64,000 bases of DNA from Spongiactinospora sp. TRM90649 (lineage in GTDB: Bacteria; Actinomycetota; Actinomycetes; Streptosporangiales; Streptosporangiaceae). The notes under the pieces are model-generated. The model was not told the origin of the DNA, did no database searches, and saw only the letters and a program-made list of their open reading frames with translations. The position numbers and the translations under genes were made by a program. Every line of letters begins with the position of its first letter. Within the stretch, counting starts at the first letter, position 1. Positions 7,948 to 16,839 of the stretch are shown piece after piece. The stretch spans positions 25,315 to 89,314 of the forward strand of contig NZ_JARLTC010000045.1 of NCBI RefSeq assembly GCF_029382225.1, read 5' to 3'.

Positions 7948-9115
7948 CAAGCCCTCCTGACTCGAACCGTACCCGCAGGCGTCCGTCGAGGAGCGCGGCG
8001 CTTTTCACCCGGCGGCGGGCCAGCGCCCCCGGCAGCGCGATGATCCGCCGGTGCGCCCCGGCCGTGACGATGAGCTCCTCGCCCTTCCTGGCCAGATCGA
8101 CCTCCTCGCGCACGGCGAGCGGCAGCGCGAGCACCAGCTCGCCGGACTCGCCGATCATCAGGGGCGGGTCGCCGGCGGGCGGCGCGAAGGGGTCGGTATC
8201 GCCGTACATGGCCGCGCCGACCCCGGCGAGCGCGGCGGTCCCGATCGGCTCCTCCCCCAGGTACGGCACGCGGTGGATCGGCAGCGGCGCGAACGACTCC
8301 GCCGCCTCCGCCAGCCTGGCCGACTGCGCGGCCACCCACTGCCTGCGCCAGTCGTCCGCGCCCTCCTCCGGGAACACCCGGTTGGCGATGACGGCGTCTA
8401 CGCGGTAGCCGTACAGGCTCAGCGAGGTCAGCGTACGGCGGGCCTCGGCGAGCACCACCGTCTCCGGGGTGAGCACCAGCCGCACCGAGGCGTTCTCGCC
8501 GGTCAGCCGCTCGCGCACCGCCAGCAGCCCGCGGTGCAGCCGCTCCCCCACCCCGACGACCTCCTCGCCGGGCGGGCTGATCCCCATCACGTGCCGGATC
8601 AGCGGCGACGCGGCGCGCAACAGCCGCCTGCCCGCCGGAAGGAGCCTGCCGACGTGCCAGTCCAGGGCCTCGGGCAGCGCCAGCAGCCGCAGAGTCTCGC
8701 CGGTGGGCGCGCAGTCCACGACGATGACGTCCCAGCGACCGGTCTCGGCCTGGTCGCGCAGCTCCAGCAGCGCGATCAGCTCCTCCGCCCCCGGCAGGAC
8801 GGTGATCTCCTCGGAGGTGATCTCGTCCATGCCGAGTTCCTTGAACACGTCGCGGACATAGTGCCGCAGCGTGCCCCAGTACCGCTCCATGGCCCGCTGG
8901 GCGTCCACCTGGAGCATGTAGAGGCCGGGCGCGATCTCGGCGGGGTCGGGCGCGGCCGGGGCGCCGAGGGCGTCGGCGAGGGAGTGCGCGGTGTCGGTGG
9001 AGACGACCAGCGTCTTGTGCCCGGCGCGGGCGGCGAGCACCGCCGTGGCCGCCGCCGCCGTGGTCTTGCCGACCCCGCCCTTGCCGGTGAACAGCAGCAC
9101 GCGCGGCGCGCTCAT
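7940..9115 (-). CDS. ArsA/GET3-like P-loop ATPase
   Basis: This 391-residue protein has a deviant Walker A GKGGVGKT (residues 11-18), the switch I-type STDTAHS, and the switch II DCAPTGETLRLL, all typical of the ArsA/GET3 family. It is a single ATPase unit, unlike classical tandem ArsA. No arsenic resistance genes are nearby, and the GET3-type Cys pair is not evident. In actinobacteria such proteins sit beside an SRPBCC gene (Rv2184c-Rv2185c region), as here. A chaperone or membrane-protein-handling role is an inference. Confidence 0.82.
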   Translation of the reverse strand: MSAPRVLLFTGKGGVGKTTAAAATAVLAARAGHKTLVVSTDTAHSLADALGAPAAPDPAEIAPGLYMLQVDAQRAMERYWGTLRHYVRDVFKELGMDEITSEEITVLPGAEELIALLELRDQAETGRWDVIVVDCAPTGETLRLLALPEALDWHVGRLLPAGRRLLRAASPLIRHVMGISPPGEEVVGVGERLHRGLLAVRERLTGENASVRLVLTPETVVLAEARRTLTSLSLYGYRVDAVIANRVFPEEGADDWRRQWVAAQSARLAEAAESFAPLPIHRVPYLGEEPIGTAALAGVGAAMYGDTDPFAPPAGDPPLMIGESGELVLALPLAVREEVDLARKGEELIVTAGAHRRIIALPGALARRRVKSAALLDGRLRVRFESGGLDD

Positions 9116-9140
9116 CGGCGCGGCCCGCCGTCGCGGCCGG

Positions 9141-9575
9141 TCATGCCGCCTCGACGCGTTTTCTCAGCCCTTTCAGGGCGGTGTCCACGATGACCTTCTC
9201 GGCCTTGCGCCTGATCATGCCGATCATCGGCACCTTCAGCTCGACGGCCAGCTCGTAGGTCACCTCGGTGGCGCCGCCCGCCGGGGCGAGCCGGTAGCTG
9301 CCGGTCAGGCCGGACACCATGCCGCCCTGCTCGGCGATCCGCCAGTCGACGCCGTCGTCGTCGTGCCATGTGTAGGACAGGACGTAGGAGTCGCTGATCA
9401 CGCCGACGTCCAGGGCGAAGCGCACCCGGTCGGCGCGGCCGTCCGCTCCGGTTGACAGCACCTCGGCGGACTTGACCTGAGCCCATGCCGGATATGAAGC
9501 GAAGTCGGCGATCACCGCCATGATGGCCGGCCGGTCTGCGCCGATCGTGATGGATGAGGTGGTGCGATCAGCCAT
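9141..9575 (-). CDS. SRPBCC (polyketide cyclase/START-like) lipid-binding protein
   Basis: The 144-residue protein fits the SRPBCC fold: an N-terminal strand and helix (IMAVIADFASYPAW), a middle set of beta-strands with SDSYVLSYTW, and a long C-terminal amphipathic helix. Such proteins bind hydrophobic ligands in a closed cavity; no catalytic residue can be named. It is 25 bases upstream of the ArsA-like ATPase in the same direction, so they are probably co-transcribed. The M. tuberculosis homologue would be Rv2185c by position. Confidence 0.82.
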   Translation of the reverse strand: MADRTTSSITIGADRPAIMAVIADFASYPAWAQVKSAEVLSTGADGRADRVRFALDVGVISDSYVLSYTWHDDDGVDWRIAEQGGMVSGLTGSYRLAPAGGATEVTYELAVELKVPMIGMIRRKAEKVIVDTALKGLRKRVEAA

Positions 9576-9612
9576 GGCCTAACCGTACTCGTTTCCCCCA
9601 TGCGTCACGTAG

Positions 9613-10380
9613 TCACCACTCCAGCGTGAAAGGGGTGCGCCTGGCCCGGAAGTGCCCGACGTTCACGCACTCCGTGCGGCCGATCCTGGTACGGGACGCC
9701 AGGGGCTGGTGCACGTGCCCGAACAGCGCGTACTTGGGCTGCGTGCGCCTGATCGCGTCGAGGGTCGCCTCGCTGCCCCGCTCGAAACGCCTGGCCACCA
9801 CGTCGTAGAGCAGTTCGGGCACGGCGGGCGGGATGTGGCAGCACAGCACGTCCACCTCGCCGACGGCCTCCACCTTCGCGGCGTACTCGTCGTCGTCGAT
9901 CTCGTACGGCGTGCGGTACCGCGTGCGCAGCCCGCCGCCCACGAACCCGAAGGTCAGCCCGCCGATCTCGACGCGCTCGCCGTCCAGGATGTGGTGTCCC
10001 TCGCGGGCGTGCGCGGCCCAGAACCTTGGGATGTCGACGTTGCCGTAGGTCATGTAGGCGGGTGTGGGCATGGCGGCGAACAGCTCGGCGTACTGCCGTT
10101 CGACCATGCGCTCGATGTGCTCGGCGGGGTCGCCGTCCAGCGAGCCCCACAGCCCCGCCGACATCGTCCGCGCCTCGTCGAAGCGGCCCGCCGTGCGCAG
10201 GCCGATGTACTCGGCCGCCCTGGCCGCGCCGAAGAGCTCGGGGAAGATGCCCTGGGAGTGGTCGTCGTAGTCGATGAAGAGGACCAGATCGCCGAGGCAG
10301 ATCAACGCGTCCGCGCCGTCACCGGCGCGGGCGAGCGCGTCGGCCCTTCCGTGCACATCGCTCACGACATGGACCCGCAT
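9613..10380 (-). CDS. Calcineurin-like metallophosphoesterase
   Basis: This 255-residue protein has the two-metal phosphoesterase motifs in order: DVH (Asp8, His10), GDLV (Asp31), GNVD, CCHIPP and GHVH near the end. There is no signal peptide, so it acts in the cytosol. The substrate is unknown; relatives cleave cyclic nucleotides, nucleotides or phosphoproteins. The ATG at 10380 has AGGA 8 bases upstream, better than the ATG at 10389. It diverges from the acyl-CoA ligase gene. Confidence 0.82.
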   Translation of the reverse strand: MRVHVVSDVHGRADALARAGDGADALICLGDLVLFIDYDDHSQGIFPELFGAARAAEYIGLRTAGRFDEARTMSAGLWGSLDGDPAEHIERMVERQYAELFAAMPTPAYMTYGNVDIPRFWAAHAREGHHILDGERVEIGGLTFGFVGGGLRTRYRTPYEIDDDEYAAKVEAVGEVDVLCCHIPPAVPELLYDVVARRFERGSEATLDAIRRTQPKYALFGHVHQPLASRTRIGRTECVNVGHFRARRTPFTLEW

Positions 10381-10554
10381 GCCGGACATCCTAATCAGCC
10401 GTCTCCGGCGCGCCGGATACCGGGAGTGACTGCTGGTAACGTGGTCGTCAGGTTGTCAACGCCCTTAGTAACGCCTAGATGACGAACTCTACCCAGTCGT
10501 AACTTATCGCGGTAGCGTCCAGGCACAGATCGACCGCCCCGCAAGGAGTGACCC

Positions 10555-12348
<1,794 letters not shown>

Positions 12349-12367
12349 CGGCCGCGGGCGTCGGTGC

Positions 12368-12793
12368 TCACAGGGGCGTTCGCAGCGCCCGCACCACCCG
12401 CTCGAAGGTCTCGTCCCAGCGGGCGGCCCGCTCCTGCCGGAAGTCGGCGGCGGCGCGGGCGCCCGCGAGCGGCGGCAGCGGGCCGTCGCCGATCAGCACC
12501 GGGATGACCCGCACGTTCTCCTCGATCGCCCGTTTCATCATCGCCGCGTACTCGTTGCGCACCCAGGCGCTCCCGGCGGAGGCCGGGCTGTGGACCAGGA
12601 TGCCGTTCGCCGACGCCCGGACGAACTCCTCGACCCGCACCACGATCAGGTCGCCCAGGGTGATCAGCTCGCCGTCCCAGGCGACGGTGAGACCGCGCTC
12701 GCCAAGGCGGCGGGCGAACGCGGCGACCCAGTCGCGGTCCGCGTGGGCGTAGGAGATGAACACGTCGTATTCCGGGGATCCCCGCGTTTCCAC
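12368..12793 (-). CDS. Stand-alone TIR-domain protein
   Basis: The 141-residue protein is almost wholly one TIR domain: YDVFISYAHADRDW at the start (residues 9-22), the alpha-D region with HSPASAGSAWVRNEY (residues 68-82), and a C-terminal helix. Glu81 lies where catalytic Glu of TIR NAD hydrolases sits, after the conserved Trp. The GTG at 12793 follows AGGGAAGG by 7 bases. It begins 20 bases after the stop of the PimB-like gene and is probably co-transcribed with it. No defence partner (Argonaute, STING, ThsA or SIR2) is in the window. NADase activity is inferred. Confidence 0.8.
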   Translation of the reverse strand: METRGSPEYDVFISYAHADRDWVAAFARRLGERGLTVAWDGELITLGDLIVVRVEEFVRASANGILVHSPASAGSAWVRNEYAAMMKRAIEENVRVIPVLIGDGPLPPLAGARAAADFRQERAARWDETFERVVRALRTPL

Positions 12794-12813
12794 GGCGTCA
12801 CCTTCCCTGGTGA

Positions 12814-13962
12814 TCACGAGGGCGGTCTCGTCCGGGAGCCGAGCAGCTCGTCGAAGCGGGCGGCGACCAGCGGCCAGGACCACTCGCGTTCGGTCCAGGC
12901 GCGCCCGCGCTCTCCCATCATCCGCGCTCTGCCGGGGTCGGACAGCAGGTCGATCAGGGCGCGCGCGACCTCGTCCACGGACGTGCCGTCCACGACCAGG
13001 CCGGTCTCGCCGTGCCGGACGGCGTCCGGGGCCCCGCCCGACGACCCCGCGATGACCGGCAGCCCGGTGGCCGACGCCTCCAGGTAGACGATGCCGAGCC
13101 CCTCCACGTCGATGCCGCCCAGGCGGGTGCGGCAGGGCATGGCGAAGACGTCTCCGGCGTCGTAGTGCGCGGGCAGCGCGCTCCACGGCACCGGGCCGGT
13201 GAAGCGCACGGACCCGCCCAGGCGCGCGGCGGCCCGCTGCAGGGCGCGGCGGCCGGGGCCGCCGCCGACCAGGAGCAGGGCGGCCTCGGGGACGGCCCGC
13301 AGCACCTTCGGCCAGGCCCGCACCAGCACGTCCTGGCCCTTGCGGGAGACCAGGCGGGACACGCAGACGGCCACCGGGCGGCCGGACAGGCCGAGCCGTT
13401 TGCGGACCTCCGCGCCTCCCGCGCCCGGCCGGAAGACGGAGGTGTCCACGCCGGGGGTCAGGCGGGCCAGCTTGCCGGGGTCGATGACCTCCGCCAGCCG
13501 TCCTCGGGTGTACTCGCCCAGATAGGTGACGACGTCGGCGTGCGCGCCGATGCGCGCGAGCACCTGCCGGGGGCCGGGCAGCCGGGCCCACGACGCCTCG
13601 TGGCCGTGCGTGAGCATGACCACGCGCCGGGCGCCGGCCGTCCGCAGCGCGGGCGCCAGCAGGCCCAGCGGCGCCGCCGCGCCGAACACCACGGTCTCCA
13701 CGCCGTGCTCGCGCACCAGCCGCGCCGCCCTGCGGGCGACGCCCGGCACCGGCAGCATCAGACGCCCGGGGTGACGCACCACCCGGTACGGCTGGCGGCG
13801 GTCGAACGCCTCGCACCCCGTCCAGCTCGGCGCGTAGACGATCATCGACCCCGGCGGCCGGTGCAGCGCGAGGCCGTGCACGAACGCCTGGATCCCGCCG
13901 GGGCGCGGCGGGAAGTCATTGGTGACGACGAGGGCGGGGCCAGGTTCCCGCGGCTCCGTCAT
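12814..13962 (-). CDS. GT4 glycosyltransferase, PimB-like mannosyltransferase
   Basis: The 382-residue protein has the GT-B fold of family GT4: N-terminal PPRPGGIQ acceptor loop, VSRLVSRKGQDVLV in the second domain, and the nucleotide-sugar EGLGIVYLEASATGLPV motif near residue 300. Position beside a FadD15-like ligase and cell-wall genes matches M. tuberculosis PimB (Rv2188c), which adds the second mannose to phosphatidylinositol mannoside from GDP-mannose at the cytosolic membrane face. It overlaps the M48 protease stop by 4 bases (ATGA), showing translational coupling. Confidence 0.82.
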   Translation of the reverse strand: MTEPREPGPALVVTNDFPPRPGGIQAFVHGLALHRPPGSMIVYAPSWTGCEAFDRRQPYRVVRHPGRLMLPVPGVARRAARLVREHGVETVVFGAAAPLGLLAPALRTAGARRVVMLTHGHEASWARLPGPRQVLARIGAHADVVTYLGEYTRGRLAEVIDPGKLARLTPGVDTSVFRPGAGGAEVRKRLGLSGRPVAVCVSRLVSRKGQDVLVRAWPKVLRAVPEAALLLVGGGPGRRALQRAAARLGGSVRFTGPVPWSALPAHYDAGDVFAMPCRTRLGGIDVEGLGIVYLEASATGLPVIAGSSGGAPDAVRHGETGLVVDGTSVDEVARALIDLLSDPGRARMMGERGRAWTEREWSWPLVAARFDELLGSRTRPPS

Positions 13963-15212
13963 GGCTCGGGCCGGCCGTGCAGCAGCGCCCAGGAGCGGGC
14001 CGAGGCGATCCGCTGCGGTGCCGTGGGATGCGATGAGTAGAGGACGTATTCCAGCGGATCGGGTGACAGGTCGGAGATGTTGGTGACGGCCAGCCGCTTC
14101 TGCATCGCCACGAACGTGGCCGGATCACGGGTGAGGTCCAGCGCGTGGACGTCGGCGCGGGCCTCGATGTGCCTGCTGACCACGTTCTGCGCGGGCCCGG
14201 ACAGGAACGTGGCCAGGCTCATGAGCCCCATCAGCAGCCCGGCCGCCGCCGGGTCGGCCACCGAGCGGACCCCGGTGCGGCGGGTCAGCGGACCGGCCGA
14301 GGTGATCAGGAAGAGCAGCACCGCGCCGAACGCCGCGCCCAGGCCGCCGATCAGCGTGCCGGACAGGACGTCGTCGTTCTTCGCGTGGCCCAGCTCGTGC
14401 GCCACGATCAGCTCGATCTCGTTGGCCGGGGCGCGCAGCAGCGTGTCGTAGACGACGATGCGGCGGGTCGCGCCGAACCCGGAGACGTAGGCGTTGAGCG
14501 CCGTCGTGCGCCGCGACGCGTCGGCGACCAGCACGTCCTCCACGGGCACGCCGTCGCGGGCGGCCATGGCCAGCAGGTCGTCGCGCAACTGCCCGGCGCG
14601 CATCGGCTGGAAGTCGTTGAACAGCGGCTCGACCACGATCGGGTAGACGAACGAGGCCGCGAGGGTCAGCGTGAACGCGCCCACCGCCGCCGGGATCCAC
14701 CACCGCGCGAAACGCCGGGCCAGCGCGATCACCGCGACCACCATGACGGCGGTCAGCAGTGTGCCCACGCCGATGTTCTTCAGCCGGTCGATGCTCCAGG
14801 AGGCCCAGCTCTGGGTGGAAAGGCCGTAGTCCACCAGGTAGGTCTCGTACCACATGCCGAGCGGCCAGCGCAGCAGCTCGACGATCACGGTCAGCGCCAC
14901 GATCCCGAGGACGGCCTGCACCCACCAAGGTCCCGGGAGCCGCCGCACCACGCGTGCGCCGAACGGCGTGGCCACCAGCACGATCGCGAAGGCCAGGCCG
15001 AGCGCGAGCGACACGTATGACGGCACGCTGATCGCCGCGTCGAACGCCCGTGACCGGGCGATCTCGGCGGCGGTGAAGTCGCGCGCCGGGTCCGGCGTCA
15101 CGGGCGGCGCGTCCGCCGGAAGCGGATACCAGGGCGTGGCCAGCGCGACGACGAGGCCGATCGCCAGGCCGAGCACCGCCAGCGCGATCCATGCTCCGCG
15201 CACCCCTCGCAC
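13959..15212 (-). CDS. M48A (Ste24/CAAX protease-like) membrane metallopeptidase
   Basis: The 417-residue protein has about seven hydrophobic segments, zinc motif HELGH at residues 272-276, and the third ligand Glu350 in RHIEARAD. The signature NAYVSGFGATRRIVVYDTLL precedes the zinc motif, as in Ste24-type proteases of eukaryotes and bacteria. Bacterial members are thought to work in membrane quality control. The GTG at 15212 follows GGGGGAG by 8 bases. It is the first gene of a leftward operon with the PimB-like and TIR genes. Confidence 0.82.
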   Translation of the reverse strand: MRGVRGAWIALAVLGLAIGLVVALATPWYPLPADAPPVTPDPARDFTAAEIARSRAFDAAISVPSYVSLALGLAFAIVLVATPFGARVVRRLPGPWWVQAVLGIVALTVIVELLRWPLGMWYETYLVDYGLSTQSWASWSIDRLKNIGVGTLLTAVMVVAVIALARRFARWWIPAAVGAFTLTLAASFVYPIVVEPLFNDFQPMRAGQLRDDLLAMAARDGVPVEDVLVADASRRTTALNAYVSGFGATRRIVVYDTLLRAPANEIELIVAHELGHAKNDDVLSGTLIGGLGAAFGAVLLFLITSAGPLTRRTGVRSVADPAAAGLLMGLMSLATFLSGPAQNVVSRHIEARADVHALDLTRDPATFVAMQKRLAVTNISDLSPDPLEYVLYSSHPTAPQRIASARSWALLHGRPEP

Positions 15213-15369
15213 CAGCGCCACTCCCCCCGGTCGGACCGTCTCCCAGAGCGCATTCTCTAGGATCCGCCCGCCGGAGAGCCACCATCGCGGGATTCGGACG
15301 CCTGCCGTACCCCGGATGGCGGCCGGTCCCGGTCCCCAGGGGGGCGGGGAGGACCGGGACCGGTGACCG

Positions 15370-15417
15370 CCGGGCCTCGTGAGACGAGGCCCGGACGGAA
15401 CCCGGCCGGAGGCCGGG
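15370..15417 (-). terminator. Two tandem hairpins behind the first NlpC/P60 gene
   Basis: Directly after the NlpC/P60 stop lie two perfect stems: CCCGGCC/GGCCGGG (15401-15417) and CCGGGCCTCG/CGAGGCCCGG (15370-15394, 5-base loop). There is no U-tract, as is usual for high-GC actinobacteria. They separate the hydrolase from the downstream M48 operon. Confidence 0.6.
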
Positions 15418-16047
15418 CTAGATGCCCGGACGTACGGCGCCGCTGAAACTCGCCTTACGCCAGCCGCTGAGCTTGTCGATGCGGACGGTCTTTCCACTGC
15501 TGGGCGAATGGACCATCTTGCCGTTACCGACGTACATTCCAACGTGGCCCTTGCCCCGGAAGAACAGCAGGTCTCCGGGCCGCAGGTTCTTGTAGGACAC
15601 CTTCTTCTTGACGCGCGCATATTGGCTGTGCGTGATGCGCGGAAGGTTCACGCCGGCTTTCTTCCAACTGAACTGAACGAGACCTGAGCAATCAAAAGCG
15701 TTCGGACCGGTGCCTCCCCACCGATACGGATCGCCGACCTGCTTCTTGGCCACAGAAACGGCCTTGGCGGCTTTGGCCTTCTGCTTGGCCGCCTTACTCA
15801 GCTTCTTGGTCTTGGACTTGGCCTTGGCGGCTTGTGCCTCGGCCGGTGCGGCCTCGCCCGGTTCGGGCGTGGTCACCGTCGTCACCGTTTCGACCTCGGA
15901 AGCGAATGGTTCGGGACCGGCCGTCGCCCCGGCCGTGGTCGCAGCGAGCGCCACGGTCGCCGCCGAAGCGGTGAGGGTGAGAACCGTGCCACCGATCGTG
16001 AGGCGGGCACGGCGAGACAGCCGCGAATCATACTGGGATGCGGACAG
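15418..16047 (-). CDS. Secreted NlpC/P60 peptidoglycan hydrolase under c-di-AMP riboswitch control
   Basis: This 209-residue protein has a signal peptide, a Lys/Ala-rich linker, and a C-terminal NlpC/P60 domain. The catalytic Cys120 is in DCSGLVQF, His168 in GHVGMYVG, and a third polar residue, His180, in MVHSP. Such endopeptidases cleave peptidoglycan stem peptides. No ATG, GTG or TTG gives a complete signal peptide. A CTG at 16047 with GAGGAG five bases upstream does (start SASQYDSRLSRRARLTI), while the next standard start, GTG 15954, would remove half the signal. I therefore propose a CTG start. A ydaO-type riboswitch ends 25 bases upstream. Confidence 0.82.
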   Translation of the reverse strand: MSASQYDSRLSRRARLTIGGTVLTLTASAATVALAATTAGATAGPEPFASEVETVTTVTTPEPGEAAPAEAQAAKAKSKTKKLSKAAKQKAKAAKAVSVAKKQVGDPYRWGGTGPNAFDCSGLVQFSWKKAGVNLPRITHSQYARVKKKVSYKNLRPGDLLFFRGKGHVGMYVGNGKMVHSPSSGKTVRIDKLSGWRKASFSGAVRPGI

Positions 16048-16071
16048 GATTGCTCCTCAGCTCTTCCACGA

Positions 16072-16206
16072 ATGCCTACCGGGTTAGCTGACGGATTCGG
16101 GCGGGGAAGTTTCGCCCTACGGCGCACGCGGCGCCGATTCACCCCTGTCTCCGTTCTCGCCGATAAAAGATCAGTGCGAGTCGGACAATTGGGTCCCCGG
16201 CTCCAT
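16072..16206 (-). ncRNA. c-di-AMP riboswitch (ydaO-yuaA class)
   Basis: Read leftward, the leader shows the conserved blocks of this class in order: CCGGGGACCC (16200-16191), GGGGTGAATC (around 16145-16136), CCGTAGGG followed by CCGCCCGAA, and CGTCAGCTAACCCGGTAGGC at the 3' end (about 16074). These sit in front of an NlpC/P60 gene, a typical location in actinobacteria, where c-di-AMP turns off expression of wall hydrolases such as rpfA. Only about 15 bases separate it from the Shine-Dalgarno, and I see no terminator in that gap. Control may therefore act on translation. Confidence 0.85.
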
Positions 16207-16305
16207 GCCTCCTGACTGCATGGACTCGGCAGGTCACCGCCCCGGAACGGGGGGGTCAAGGCACGCGCCTACGCGGACGGCGGTGACCGGATAGATCTCT
16301 ATTCA

Positions 16306-16334
16306 GAAAAAACACCGGCGGATCCTGGCCGGTG
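16306..16334 (-). terminator. Intrinsic terminator with a six-T tract in the leftward leader region
   Basis: The stem CACCGGC/GCCGGTG with an 8-base loop (16334-16313) is followed leftward by TTTTTT (16312-16307). This is the most classical intrinsic terminator in the window. It lies between the secreted-protein gene at 16840-17145 and the riboswitch. It may end that gene's transcript or act as an attenuator before the riboswitch. Confidence 0.75.
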
Positions 16335-16370
16335 TGTCGCGGCGGCATGGCGTGCCGACCGCGCAGCGAG

Positions 16371-16399
16371 AAGGTACCCCTATCGCCATATCTCGGCAA
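16371..16399 (-). promoter_or_regulatory. Candidate leftward promoter upstream of the riboswitch leader
   Basis: TTGCCG (16399-16394) and TACCTT (16376-16371) are separated by 17 bases, fitting a housekeeping sigma promoter. The predicted start near 16364 would put the terminator at 16334-16306 inside the leader, upstream of the riboswitch. Sequence evidence only. Confidence 0.4.
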
Positions 16400-16480
16400 A
16401 GAGCCGACAAAGACAGGAGATCGTATCTACCCCGGGATCTTGTGTGAATCCCCTGCATGACCGGGGGTTCCGAGATGGAG

Positions 16481-16496
16481 TGTGACTCTCATCACA
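16481..16496. promoter_or_regulatory. Perfect CRP-type binding palindrome
   Basis: TGTGA-CTCTCA-TCACA matches the Crp consensus TGTGA-N6-TCACA exactly. Actinobacterial Crp proteins (M. tuberculosis Rv3676, Streptomyces Crp) use this consensus, and rpfA-type genes with c-di-AMP riboswitches are known Crp targets. The site is about 430 bases upstream of the NlpC/P60 start. A weaker half-match (GTAACGGAGATCACA) lies near 16521-16535. Confidence 0.6.
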
Positions 16497-16609
16497 TATC
16501 CCGGAAAGCATGACAAATGCCGTAACGGAGATCACATCCGGGGGCGGCGCTAGAGATCTTCAGCGCGGGGGTTCGAGATCGGCGGGTCGCAGGTGTTTCA
16601 CGGATCCAC

Positions 16610-16637
16610 TTGAACCCCTAGCGGCGCATGCTATGCT
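16610..16637 (+). promoter_or_regulatory. Candidate rightward promoter without an obvious gene
   Basis: TTGAAC (16610-16615) and TATGCT (16632-16637) are spaced by 16 bases. The predicted start is near 16644, just before the palindrome at 16653-16666. The next rightward gene is more than 600 bases away, so any transcript would be a small RNA, a tiny peptide message or an antisense RNA to the gene at 16840-17145. Confidence 0.35.
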
Positions 16638-16652
16638 CCGCATCACAGAGCC

Positions 16653-16666
16653 ATAACGAGCGTTAT
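16653..16666. promoter_or_regulatory. Candidate operator ATAACG-AG-CGTTAT
   Basis: The perfect inverted repeat ATAACG-AG-CGTTAT lies just after the predicted start of the rightward promoter at 16610-16637. Its AT-rich character stands out from the surroundings. The binding protein is unknown. Confidence 0.35.
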
Positions 16667-16839
16667 ATGAGTAAAGTCGGTGTAGCAAAAGCGGGCGTAT
16701 GCGCACGCATCCACCCGCCGCATGGCGACGCCGAACCGGGGAAAACCCACCCGGAACACGGCGACGACCACCACCCCCGAGGGCCCGAGGAAGGCGAGGC
16801 CGGGGCGACGAGGGCGGTGGAGAATCGGGTGGTACGGAT

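Larger units (their letters stand above)
16500..16839. other. Intergenic region with regulatory signals but no convincing gene
   Basis: Codon bias and family motifs are absent from the short frames here. The region holds a rightward promoter candidate (16610-16637), a palindrome (16653-16666) and a low-GC patch near 16640-16690. A rightward frame starting at ATG 16667 (MSKVGVAKAGVCARIHPP and onward to 16906) has no Shine-Dalgarno I trust and quickly becomes His/Pro/Arg-rich. I do not call it a gene. Confidence 0.4.

Noticed and set aside
5199..8408. Long rightward open frame across the EEP, ROK and coiled-coil genes
   Set aside because: Antisense shadow of three supported leftward genes; low-complexity Arg/Pro content.
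7940..9115. Arsenic resistance operon
   Set aside because: The ATPase is ArsA-like but there is no arsB, arsC or arsR gene, and the usual Cys triad for arsenite is not evident.
12368..13962. Complete anti-phage island around the TIR gene
   Set aside because: All neighbours are housekeeping lipid, wall and metabolism genes; no integrase, nuclease partner or typical defence gene is nearby.
16560..16590. GGTTCGAGATC resembling a tRNA T-loop
   Set aside because: No acceptor or anticodon stems can be paired around it, and no other tRNA features are seen.
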